A stretch of DNA of 64,000 nt from Ashinkailepas kermadecensis (lineage: Eukaryota; Arthropoda; Thecostraca; Neolepadidae), in the NCBI GenBank assembly GCA_034440615.1, contig JAOTOM010005132.1, positions 124,001 through 188,000 of the forward strand. Direction: 5' to 3'. The notes beneath the pieces are model-generated. The model was not told the DNA's origin, made no database searches, and saw only the letters and a list, made by a program, of their open reading frames with translations. Position 1 is the first letter of the stretch. Each line of letters begins with the position of its first letter. Both the position numbers and the translations under genes were made by a program. Of this stretch, positions 1-8,847 are shown one piece after another.

Positions 1-133
1 GTTGTAAAACATACACAAAAACGAAGCATTAATCTCGTGGTCATAACATTCAGCTGAACACGAAATATAAATCCTAACCGACAGCCCCATGCAAAAAATA
101 ATGTTATTGTCAGGTGTTGATCATGCTCATCTG

Positions 134-165
<32 letters not shown>

Positions 166-457
166 TTATTTCCATCTTTAGCAGAGGCAAAGTGCCATCC
201 GCTAGAGATTTGTTACGTTAAAGAAAGGGATACGTTAATCCGGCTTATGTGGCATCCGTTTATATCAAAGAAGCAAGATAGGAAAGATGAGACGCCGGCA
301 AACAAAGAACGTGGTGTAAAGGGCCGATACATACATAGCATACAGGTTCATACACGGACATACATACATACATACACGACAATCAGAAGGGCATTTGGAG
401 GGTGGACAGCTTGTTCGCCTGCGGAGAGGCTCCACTGCCCAACCGCGACCTGAAACG
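1..457. other. Spacer with short TA run
   Basis: AT-rich non-coding sequence. A (TA)n microsatellite lies at about 140-165, and a TACA/CATA-rich stretch at about 325-375. No exon with splice sites or conserved protein match is visible. Confidence 0.6.
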
Positions 458-570
458 GGCAAAATTATTCTGAGGGAGGTCAATTGCCGCCCTTGCAAGG
501 CCGTCCGGGCGCTCGTTGCCCGGGATACCCCTTTGTGCAGGGATCCAAAGAAGGGTGAGCTGAAGGTTTG
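458..570 (-). pseudogene. LINE relic: RNase H C-terminal fragment
   Basis: Minus-strand translation gives [20 protein letters not shown]. This matches the last catalytic block of LINE RNase H domains (WIPxHxGIPGNExAD), the block also present in the two larger LINE copies of this window. Only about 35 codons remain. The usual His is replaced (AQR instead of a SHxG-type motif) and no RT or nuclease sequence is nearby. It abuts a long TA array on its 5' side. I read it as a dead, 5'-truncated insertion of an I-type element. Confidence 0.6.
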
Positions 571-588
571 CGTGGTTGTCATGATAGA

Positions 589-645
<57 letters not shown>

Positions 646-660
646 CATATATATATATAT

Positions 661-701
<41 letters not shown>

Positions 702-741
702 CCTATATATATATATATATATATATACCTATATATATATA

Positions 742-830
<89 letters not shown>
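589..830. repeat. (TA)n microsatellite, ~240 bp
   Basis: Nearly pure TA dinucleotides with a few TACA and ACC interruptions. Open reading frames across it are artefacts of the repeat. Confidence 0.95.
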
Positions 831-1434
831 ACATAATTATAATAATGATCACAAGAATAATACCGATCATAATAAAATGATCAGCTTGCGAACTGCAAGC
901 TGGTGATGCATTTCGATATTGCAATCGCATTGTAGACAAGACTACTAACTGCGGCAGCCTGTAAAATGGATCTCCCTGCATGCGTTCACTCGCGCCATCA
1001 GCACGTGCAAAACATTCTAGTCGATCAAGATAGAGAATTGGGTACAAAGCATGCGATCAGATATTCCGAGTCTACTTTTCTGAACATGCTTCTCATAAAT
1101 CGATGATGACACCGCTCACGTCTGGAGAGCCGTGCGGGAATTTTGAAGTGCTGTAGAAGGCAAATGTGTGAAAGAGAAATACGAACATACTCAAAGATGT
1201 GCTTCAAGCCACACATAAGAACTTGCAGTGTAGCCAATCGAGCCGTACAGCGTGGACGGCAGCAGCGCCTGTCCAAATGTCACTTACTCATTCCAGTATT
1301 GATCTTGCCGTCGTGAAATATGCACCGGCCAAACCGCTGCGGCTGGAATCGCCAATCGGGCTGTGATTGCGCTGAGCGCGCCGGCGGGAGTTAATACGGT
1401 GCACATCGAGCACCGAGTACTCCACTGGTCCTAT
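831..1434. other. Spacer, nothing recognised
   Basis: Mixed-composition sequence between two tandem repeats. Short frames exist on both strands but none resembles a known family or has convincing splice borders. Confidence 0.5.
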
Positions 1435-1627
1435 AGAGAGCAGATCTCTGGAGACCCACCCTCGTCCTGTGGAGAACAGAGCTCTGGAGACCCACCCTCA
1501 CCCTCTGGAGAGCAGAGCTCTGGAGACCCACCCTCACCCTCTGGAGAACAGAGCTCTGGAGACCCACCCTCACCCTCTGGAGAGCAGAGCTCTGGAGACC
1601 CACCCTAACCCTCTAGAGCGCAGAGCT
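1435..1627. repeat. 36-bp minisatellite (about 5 units)
   Basis: Unit of 36 bp with core GCAGAGCTCTGGAGACCCAC. GAACAGAG and GAGCAGAG variants alternate between units. The unit length is a multiple of three, so frames stay open through it, but there is no sign that it is coding. It lies about 270 bp upstream of the STAC penultimate exon. Confidence 0.9.
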
Positions 1628-1898
1628 CACCAGCAGTCACAGTCTCACAACGCAGCACACCCATGGACACAGCCGACAGACAGGCAAGCACAAAAGCTCA
1701 AACAGATCACCGGACATTCTGCTGGGTGGCCCATATGCATCGACAGTCGATCACAGGATGAATGCGGAGCGCCACGACCATGTTCGAATCGGCAATGCTC
1801 ACCCGTTGAATTCGTCGCGACCAGCGGCGCAACTGGCGTCGTCCCGGCGTAAGTGACGCAGCTCGGCTGCGTAAGTGACGTGGCGTCCGCTGCGGCAG

Positions 1899-2088
1899 GG
1901 CCGGCTACAAGCTGACGGTGATCGACACCTCCGACCCGGACTGGTGGAAGGGCAAGTGCCTGGGCCGGGTGGGCTTCTTCCCCTCCAAGTACATCAGCAA
2001 GCTGCAGCCCGGCGAGCGGCCGCTCCAGGTGACGCACAATCTGCAGGTGTCCGACGGCCAGGACGGCATGCGCCTGCTGCGGGATCAG
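1899..2088 (+). CDS. STAC-like protein, penultimate exon (SH3 region)
   Basis: Seen: a 190-nt exon with acceptor GCGGCAG and 63 codons. It encodes the second half of an SH3 domain (VIDTSDPDWWKGK, then GRVGFFPSKYI) and then the start of a second, degenerate SH3 (VTHNLQVSDGQDGMRLLRDQ). The DWWKG and GFFP blocks match the first SH3 of STAC adaptor proteins (SH3 and cysteine-rich domain; regulators of CaV1 channels in muscle and neurons). The split into a second SH3 followed by a very short C-terminus also fits. The exon begins in phase 2 and ends in phase 0, compatible with the exon at 3883. Its donor is CAG|GCAAGT, a GC-type donor, and lies inside a 44-bp tandem repeat. Two GTAAGT motifs (1849, 1871) stand just upstream of the acceptor. 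Another SH3 adaptor remains possible; the order of the two SH3 pieces favours STAC. Confidence 0.75.
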
Positions 2089-2259
2089 GCAAGTTTGGAG
2101 ACCCCTGCGGCCTGTCCAGTGCACTGCATCAGGCAAGTTTGGAGACCCCTGCGGCCTGTCCAGTGCACTGCATCAGGCAAGTTTGGAGACCCCTGCGGCC
2201 TGTCCAGTGCACTGCATCAGGCGAGTTTGGAGACCACTGCGGCCTGTCCAGTGCACCAC
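2084..2259. repeat. 44-bp minisatellite containing the exon's splice donor
   Basis: Four 44-bp units starting at 2084, 2128, 2172 and 2216. Each begins ATCAGGCAAGTTTGGAGACC (GCGAGT in unit 4). The first five bases of unit 1 are the last five bases of the STAC exon, and the next bases are its GC donor. The exon-intron border is therefore present four times. Use of the fourth donor would add 132 nt (44 codons, in frame); the second or third would shift the frame. Confidence 0.9.
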
Positions 2260-2261
2260 CG

Positions 2262-2310
2262 TAGCGTATCGTAGGCCGTAGCCGTAGCCGTAGCCGTAGC
2301 CGTAGCCGTA

Positions 2311-2345
<35 letters not shown>

Positions 2346-2369
2346 AGCCATAACCGTAACCGTAACCGT

Positions 2370-2405
<36 letters not shown>

Positions 2406-2484
2406 AGCCGTAGCCGTTGCCGTAGCCGTAGCCGTAGACGTAGCCGTTGCCGTAGCCGTAGCCGTAGCCGTAGCCGTAGCCGTC
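2262..2484. repeat. (GCCGTA)n hexanucleotide repeat
   Basis: About 36 copies of GCCGTA with GCCGTT, GCCGCA and ACCGTA variants, directly following the 44-bp array inside the STAC intron. Minus-strand translation is a meaningless Arg-Leu repeat. Confidence 0.95.
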
Positions 2485-2738
2485 CTTGTATTGCAGGATC
2501 TCTAAGCTGTCTCAAAATTAACCCTTCACTATGCGCGTGCATCCGAAATCATTCGCAAGAACGGCGAAGTGTGAATATAATGACGGTGTTCGGAACACGT
2601 GCATGCATCAAATACGTCTGCATTATCCAAAGCTGACTTGCTAGCCGGCGCTGCTTACGACTTCCTACCTTTAAAGCTAGCACAAGTTGTCACGGCCCCG
2701 CGTTTTCTCACATCCAGAGACGAGCACGAAGTGTTTGA

Positions 2739-2784
2739 GTTTAGCGTGTGAAGATCGTCATTTGACGATCTTCACACGCCAAAC
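2739..2784. repeat. Near-perfect 22-bp hairpin, 2-nt loop
   Basis: Left arm 2739-2760, TT at 2761-2762, right arm 2763-2784, with one mismatch. The core is GTGTGAAGATCGTCA against its complement. It lies in the STAC intron. It could be a palindromic mobile-element scar or a cruciform-prone site; the loop is too short for an ordinary microRNA hairpin. Confidence 0.8.
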
Positions 2785-3554
2785 GTCCCTGAATATTGAC
2801 TGCCAGTCAATGTCTGCGGGTCCGTCACACGACTCGATGCATCGCTGGTCTGACTGGGGCTCGTTCCACAGCTGTGGAGAGGCCGTTACCGGTCGGACGT
2901 CCAATGTCTAGTTCACTTATCGTATATTTATCCTGGACGTTTGCATCAATAAGTGTAGACGCGATGGGTGGCTCAGATACGATGGCAGCGGAACGGGCAA
3001 CAAAGTTTATGACTCTGGAAATTATTGACCTCGCTTGATCAAAGTCGACAAAAGGCAAACAATGTAAGGAAATAGTCATGGGTAGCATGTACACTCCATG
3101 CCTAATGCCTGGTTTGACATGAAGCAGTCACGATGCAGCATGTTTATTTGCATGCTATTTTGTTTATAACTTTGATCTAAATCAGTTTGATTTATGCAAC
3201 CTGCTCCACAAGGTCCGGGCGGTCAATGCACGAACGTTCCTGCAACCTTGTGTGTGAGGTTATTTTAAGTTCACTTGTTGCGGTTTGCTGTAAAGCAGCT
3301 TCTCTCATATTCCAATAGCCATGAACAACCTCATTCGTCTCTCATTTTGCGGTTGAATATACAAAATCGATTTCTTCCGCTATACATTGTTGCAAAGTAA
3401 CGTTCAAAATGGGAGTCCTATGTCCAGAGCAGGTTCGTCTCAGACAATATATCAGGTCTTATGTCTTAGGTATCAAAGGCTTTGCTGCGTCCTGAGCTTC
3501 ATGTACCGACGGAGTGCTCATGTGCTTACTCATGAGTGTTCGTGACGGGCTCCG

Positions 3555-3745
3555 TCTCTGCAGGGGCGCGTCCAGAAATTGTCATGGGGGCACATGACCG
3601 GAGGGGCGCCACTTCAAAAGTACCTGAAGGGGCGCTGGGCGGCTGTGCCTTCCCAGGGGTTCCTCTGGCCCACCAAAAAAATTATAGGGGTGCACTCGAA
3701 CCTTCCAGGGTGCACTCGAGCCCATTCCCCTCGTACTGGACAGCA
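3555..3745. repeat. Possible dispersed-repeat fragment
   Basis: The stretch starts GGGGCGCGTCCAGAAATTGT, a start typical of dispersed eukaryotic repeats. It continues with GGTGCACTCGAACCTTCC-like text that recurs loosely at about 7870-8100 and 13735-14030. No ends or target duplication could be fixed. It lies inside the STAC intron. Confidence 0.3.
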
Positions 3746-3882
3746 GAAGCCGTCACCAGTGTATCGAGAGTTGAGATTCGTGTCTGTGTGAACAGGACGG
3801 CAGAAGCCGTTGGCAGCGTATCGGGAGTTGAGAGTTGTGTCGGATCGACACCGACACCTAATAGTGCCCACTGCGTCGCCAG

Positions 3883-3984
3883 ATCGTGATCCAGATCGGC
3901 GAGGAGGTGGACGGCATGATCATGATCCGGGACGGCGAGAACCGCCAGGGCGCCTGCCCTCTCAAATACCTGACCGAGGTGTGA
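3883..3984 (+). CDS. STAC-like protein, terminal exon
   Basis: Acceptor GTCGCCAG is followed by 33 codons and TGA at 3982-3984. The peptide IVIQIGEEVDGMIMIRDGEN then RQGACPLKYLTEV corresponds to the C-terminal half of the second SH3 of STAC proteins (E-E-x-D-G-x-I-x-V...G-x-x-P-L-x-x-L-x-E then stop). Phase 0 matches the 1899-2088 exon, so the intron is about 1.8 kb with a GC donor and AG acceptor. The last codons and the stop belong to the first unit of the following 19-bp array. Nothing of the 3' UTR can be read because it is repetitive. Confidence 0.72.
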   Translation: MVIQIGEEVDGMIMIRDGENRQGACPLKYLTEV

Positions 3985-4160
3985 CGTGACGGCCGAGGTG
4001 TGACGTGACGGCCGGGGTGTGACGTGACGGCCGGGGTGTGACGTGACGGCCACGGTGTGACGTGACGACCGAGGTGTGACGTGATGGCCGCGGTGTGACG
4101 TGACGGCCACGGTGTGACGTGACGGCCGCGGTGTGACGTGACGGTCGCGTCACCGGCCGC
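3976..4160. repeat. 19-bp minisatellite beginning at the STAC stop codon
   Basis: About nine units of GAGGTGTGACGTGACGGCC with GGGG, CACG and CGCG variants. The first unit starts at the GAG GTG TGA that ends the STAC coding sequence, so every unit repeats the Val-stop junction. Confidence 0.92.
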
Positions 4161-4232
4161 GTTTTTACAGTGTCCATGTCGGGGAAGATGCGACTTACCG
4201 CGCGCGGCCGACGCAGGGCCGCATCAACGCCG

Positions 4233-4520
4233 CCCCTTCCCATCGGCCACATCCTCGCTTTCGATGTCACCTCACAGCAGGAGTGTCCAGCAACCTGTGC
4301 CCCGCTCCACAACTCCCCCATCAGCGCCGCTCCCTTCCCATCGGCTACATCCTCGCTCTCGATGTCACCTCACAACACGAGTATCCGGCACCCTGTGCCC
4401 GTGCCCCACAACTTCCCCATCAGCGCCGCTCCCTTCCCATCGGCCACACCCTCGCTGTCGGTGTCACCTCACAACACGAGTATCCGGCAACCTGTGCCCC
4501 TGCCCCACAACCCCCCGCGC
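4233..4520. repeat. ~100-bp tandem repeat, about 3 units
   Basis: Three units beginning CCCTTCCCATCGGC(C/T)ACA. Each carries GTCACCTCACA and a CTGTGCCC block. Several overlapping reading frames span it, which is a consequence of repetition rather than evidence of a gene. Confidence 0.85.
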
Positions 4521-5160
4521 CTCGCCCTTGCTCGCGAACGCGATCTCTGTGTGTGTGGTGTCCGTGCGGGGCGATGGAGTAGCTGCTGTTCGTGCCGCCA
4601 GTGGACCCTCGCGGTTTTGGCGCGCGGCGAGCTCATTTTGTAGCTCGCCGTAGCTCATTTTGTGTCGGCTGCCGCACGTTGTAAGCCACAGCGCCACGAG
4701 TCGTGTGTGGGCGCGGAACTCCAGCTCTCCAACATGCATACATTACCAGCGGTTCAGTTTGGGAGTGTGGATGCAGTGTGGACACGTCGGCTGGCTGTGC
4801 TGACGCACGTCGGCAGAAGCATTGCTACTCGGAATGAACTTGGATATCGACTGCAGATTGATGACGAACGCTGCTATTGTTTTGTGTTGACAAGGGATGC
4901 CACATGTGATCCAATTTCATTGTTACCTCTCCTCACCTATTGGCAATTCGTCGGATGGCGTTAGCATGAACATGTGGATACACATATATATATATATATA
5001 TATATGTTTGTGTTTGTGTGGGGGGGGAGGGGGTATGTATGAATGTGACGGAGTGATATCTGGCGTCATGTGGCTGACATATATCAAGAATGATGTGACG
5101 GATGACTTGGTTGACCACTTGCTGACAGCTAAGCCGCAGTTTGGTTTTGTAACACTAAGG
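4521..5160. other. Spacer, nothing recognised
   Basis: Unique-looking sequence with a short (TA)n run at about 4985-5004 and a G-rich stretch near 5020. No supported gene. Confidence 0.5.
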
Positions 5161-5240
5161 CGTCAGTAGCTCAATGGCTAAGCTGGGCGTCTGGGAGACC
5201 AGAGGTACCGAGTTCGATTCCCCGCGTCTCCCGCAATTCC
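5161..5240 (+). mobile_element. SINE head, tRNA-like (box A and box B)
   Basis: Box A-like TAGCTCAATGG (from about 5167) and box B-like AGTTCGATTCC (from about 5211) are spaced as in a tRNA gene. The T-stem does not pair and no good anticodon arm forms, so this is not a functional tRNA. GGGAGAC/GTCTCCC bracket the 3' half. The degenerate element at 22425-22492 has the same order of words (TTAGTGGCTAAG, GCGTCTGG), suggesting one SINE family. Confidence 0.6.
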
Positions 5241-6380
5241 TGCCGGAGTGAGAGGCACAGGAGACGCCATATGGTTTCAGCTGCTCAGTGCGCAATGAAG
5301 CTACACACAACTAGAGCAAACTTGTAGCCCTGGGGTCCTCTATGAAAGCTAAACTTGTCTCGACATTCGCTTTGTTTCCTTTCACATGGACTAAGACAGT
5401 CCGTCGAAGATAAACATCAAACGTATGGCCACTGGACAAAGCTAAGACCATCGAATTTTAAATTTATAATGTACTGTTTTGGTCTCCGGCAGAAAAGGTC
5501 GGATTATGACACTGAATTAGAAGTGGATGTGGATGCGTCTGATCTCTCCTTCCCTTGATCTGAAAAGCTAGAAACGATAGTAAGCGTTTACTGAAAAGTA
5601 AATGTGGCATTTTTAGCACACCCCACCCCAAAAAAATCTGCCTTTGTAATGCAGATCTCGATTCACCTGACATAACCTTCAATTGTGACCACGGGAACCC
5701 GAAGCTGAAGCGGCTGCTGACGATCCGCCTACGCTGAATAACTGATGCTCTCAACCGTCGTAGGTGCCGAGATCACCGGGGAGGTGAGGTGGAATCTCCG
5801 CCGGCCAGTTGCACTGCGCATACCAAGGCGAAAACGGCAAATCTGACCTGTCAATTGGTGTGTCCTTGCACCTTCACGACAGCAATCATTGTGGTGTTGG
5901 ATTTCACGGATGGTGAGATTCATGAGAAAAACAATATATTATATTTTCAGACCTTTTCTTAGGATTGCTGTGCAACAGCAACAGTAGAGCATGTCACGCT
6001 TACCTTGTGAGAGCACCGCCGCCACTGAGGCGCAGCCCGCTGCTGCCTGCTGAAGCTGGAATGGTTATTTCCCGTCAGAATGTCGTCTCCGAACGCGTCC
6101 CAACATGAACCGACTAAGATTAGCGGCGCCGGCCGCGCCGCCGCACCGTGCCCGGGCGCGCCGGCGCGAACTGACTTCGCGCCGGCGCGAACTTCTGACT
6201 TCGCGCCGGCGCGAACCAACCCCACACTGTGCTGCCATGGGCGCGATTCGCGAGGTTGGTGGCAGGGTTGATTGGCGAGGTTGAATGGCGGGAATGGTTG
6301 GCGAGGTTGAATGGCGGGAATTGTTGGCGTTGTTGAATGGTGGGATTGGTTGGCGAGTCGCCGTTATTGTCGGTGTGACC
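5241..6380. other. Spacer; CpG-rich patch near 6120-6240
   Basis: Mostly unique sequence. From about 6115 to 6245 it is very GC- and CpG-rich, with GGCGCGAACT repeated three times. No exon could be supported there. Confidence 0.45.
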
Positions 6381-6545
6381 GTGTGTTGCTGGCAGTGGGC
6401 AGTGGGCAGTGAGTCCGTCTGCCCGTGTGTTGCTGGCAGTGGGCAGTGGGCAGTGAGCCCGTCTGCCGTGTGTTGCTGGCAGCGGGCAGTGGGCCGGGCC
6501 AGGCTGCCGTGTGTTGCTGGCAGCGGGCCCTGTCCGGCTGTCGTG
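6381..6545. repeat. ~50-bp minisatellite, 3-4 units
   Basis: Units built on TGTGTTGCTGGCAGTGGGCA followed by GTGGGCAGTGAG and CGTCTGCC. They vary by small internal repeats of GTGGGCA. Confidence 0.85.
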
Positions 6546-6892
6546 TACGTGTTAGCTGTTGTCACCGCCGGTCAACTCGGCGGCGGGCAGCGGCCGCCGC
6601 GCTCCGTTTTAACCGTGCACACGTAACCATTCCCTGTTGATTTTGCGCGCGCCGGCGTGGCGCCGACCGCCTGCGGCGGGATGGAGAGCGCCACCTGCGC
6701 GACGGTGGGCCCTGTGCGGCCCCTGCCGATCACCCGGTCACTTCCTGTTCGCACCGCCCAGCCAGGTGTATGCCGTGCAATGTAGTGCTAGTCATCGACA
6801 AAAAAAAACAAATAAATTTGTACATCGTAGAGCGTGTTTCGGCCTTCGTAGCGTCACGCGGCTTCGTCATGTTCAGGTGCTGGCTGCTGGGA

Positions 6893-7320
6893 CCATTCAC
6901 ACACGATGGTCCGTCATATACGGTGCGGAATGCTAAGACCATTCACACCTGAATGGTCTGTCATATTCAGGTGCGGAATGCTAAAACCATTCACACCTGA
7001 ATGGTCCGTCATATTCAGGTGCGGAATGCTAAGACATTCACATTTGAATGGTCCGTCATATTCGGTGCGGGCTGCTGGGACCATTCACACATGAATGGTC
7101 TGTCATATTCAGGTGCGGAATGCTAAAACCATTCACACCTGAATGGTTCGTCATATTCAGGTGCGGAATGCTAAGACCATTCACACTTGAATGGTTTATC
7201 ATATTCAGGTGCAGAATGCTAAGACCATTCACACTTGAATGGTCGTCACATTCAGGTGGGGGAAGTAAAACTTCTTTGTTTTTTTGGGGGGGCCACATGA
7301 ATGGTCTGTCATATTCAGGT
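6893..7320. repeat. ~48-bp minisatellite with a palindrome in every unit
   Basis: About eight units of ACCATTCACACCTGAATGGT followed by CTGTCATATTCAGGTGCGGAATGCTAA (written here in two parts). ACCATTCA and TGAATGGT are exact inverted repeats around a 4-nt loop, so each unit can form a small hairpin. The last units decay from 7250 onward. Confidence 0.9.
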
Positions 7321-8712
7321 CGGAGCATCCTGATGGTCCCGTCATCGGAGATTAAAAGGGCGGGGTTTCACCTGTTTCATCAACATCCATTTTCGTAATG
7401 GTGGTTCTAGCCCTCGTCACATTCAGGCACCCAAACCCTGTTCATCAGGGAATACCGACTTCTTATTGATGCTCATTTCAGCTTCCAGCTGTTTCCTGTC
7501 AAACTGAAACTACCATGTAAAAGGCATATTCGAAGTAATTTCCAGCTGATAGTCGAGCTTCTGACACAAGCTATATACTTCTTTTGACCTTTCCAACTCA
7601 CCTCCACCCTCAACTGAGCTTCGACTGGGCCAGCCATCGCTACCACCCCGCTGGAGCCTGCAATAAGCGTCTGCTACTGAAATAGTCGCTGCCGTTGTAC
7701 CAGGATCTCTGTTCTGTTCTTCCTGCTCTTTTGCCACCTTCTTCTCCGTCATTCCTCTTGCCACTGCCAATGCAGTCACCACTACTGCCATCCTCGCCTC
7801 CTCCACCACCTTCGCCACTGATCCTTTTGCAAAAGAGATGCTCGCATTGGCAGGTAAAGTGTGAGCAGGGGCAGGTGGGTGCACCGGGGGAATGTGCCCC
7901 CGCCCCTCATAGAAGGTGGTGCCCCTCCGGTCGGGAAAAGGCACCCCAAGGGAAGGTTTCAGTGCCCCCCCCCCCCATCGCGCTCAACGGATTTTTCAAC
8001 CAGAGGTACCACTCGGAGAAGAATAGGCGCCACGTGGAAGGAAAATGCGGCCTCCTGAGAGAAAAAGGCGTCACTTTGGTGTGTTCGAATGCCCCCCCCC
8101 CACACCCAACACAACACAGCAATACTAATAGCTCAGATTTCCACAATGCACCATTCTTTGACTATCGGATAGGAGCCAAACATGAAGCGACTCCGTAGCC
8201 TACTAGCCTATGCATACAATCAAATCGCTAGCAGCCGAACATCGCTTATCTCATCTGTGGCGTCACAGATATGTCGACCAATAAACAAGTACTGAGTTCG
8301 TATGCGAGTTTGAATTGCTTGACGCATTTCGGGGATCAAAAAGCCGCTATCATACATAAAACAAAACAAACGCACTTGTGAAACTCCAAAGAAAACAGGG
8401 TTTTCGATAAGATGAAACTTGTCCAGTACGTGACTGTCTCCAATGTGTGTATCTTCAGCTGTCAGGATACACTACGTCGGCTTGCGGAACCCTGTCGCGT
8501 TTGCAGTGAGCTGAAATATTGCGTCGGCTCTGGGGTCTTTGTCGTGAGTGAACGCCGGGCTTTTAGCCACTCTGGCATACCATTTAATTGATTGTCCTCG
8601 AAAATCCAAATCCCGGGGCAAGTTCAGGCGAACGTCAGCTAACGGAGAAAAATCTTCCCAGCGGATAAAAATCTGGTGCGAGAAGGTAATCATTTGAATC
8701 GGCATTAGTTCA
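7321..8712. other. Spacer with C-rich dispersed-repeat text
   Basis: No supported gene. From about 7865 to 8105 there are runs of C and GGTGCCCCTCC-like words that loosely recur at 3555-3745 and 13735-14030, perhaps one old dispersed family. Confidence 0.4.
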
Positions 8713-8847
8713 CGTCAGGTCAGCCGAGTGTAGGCAGGTGTCGTGAGCTGTGCGGGTCAGGTCAGAGTGTAGGTAGGTGTCGTGAGTTGTGAGGGTCAGG
8801 TCAGTCGAGTGTAGGGAGGCGGGAGCTGTGTGAGTCAGGTCAGCCAA
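8713..8847. repeat. ~50-bp tandem repeat, 3 units
   Basis: Units of GTCAGGTCAG, then GAGTGTAGG(C/T)AGGTGTCGTGAG and a TGTG(A/C)GG tail. The GGTCA words resemble the AGGTCA-rich repeats elsewhere in the window. Confidence 0.75.

Noticed and set aside
589..830. Open frames of 60-115 codons through TA and GA microsatellites (also 21691-21778, 22095-22335, 57943-58120)
   Set aside because: They translate to Ile-Tyr, Arg-Glu or Ser-Leu repeats on both strands and arise from the dinucleotide period.
2739..2784. microRNA precursor
   Set aside because: The loop is 2 nt and the stem is only 22 bp with no flanking lower stem, unlike animal pre-miRNAs.
4138..4653. 171-codon plus-strand frame, Ser/Pro-rich
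   Set aside because: It lies over the three ~100-bp tandem units, with competing frames of similar length. No domain or splice evidence.
5161..5240. Functional tRNA gene
   Set aside because: Boxes A and B are present but the T stem and anticodon arm do not pair. A SINE head is more likely.
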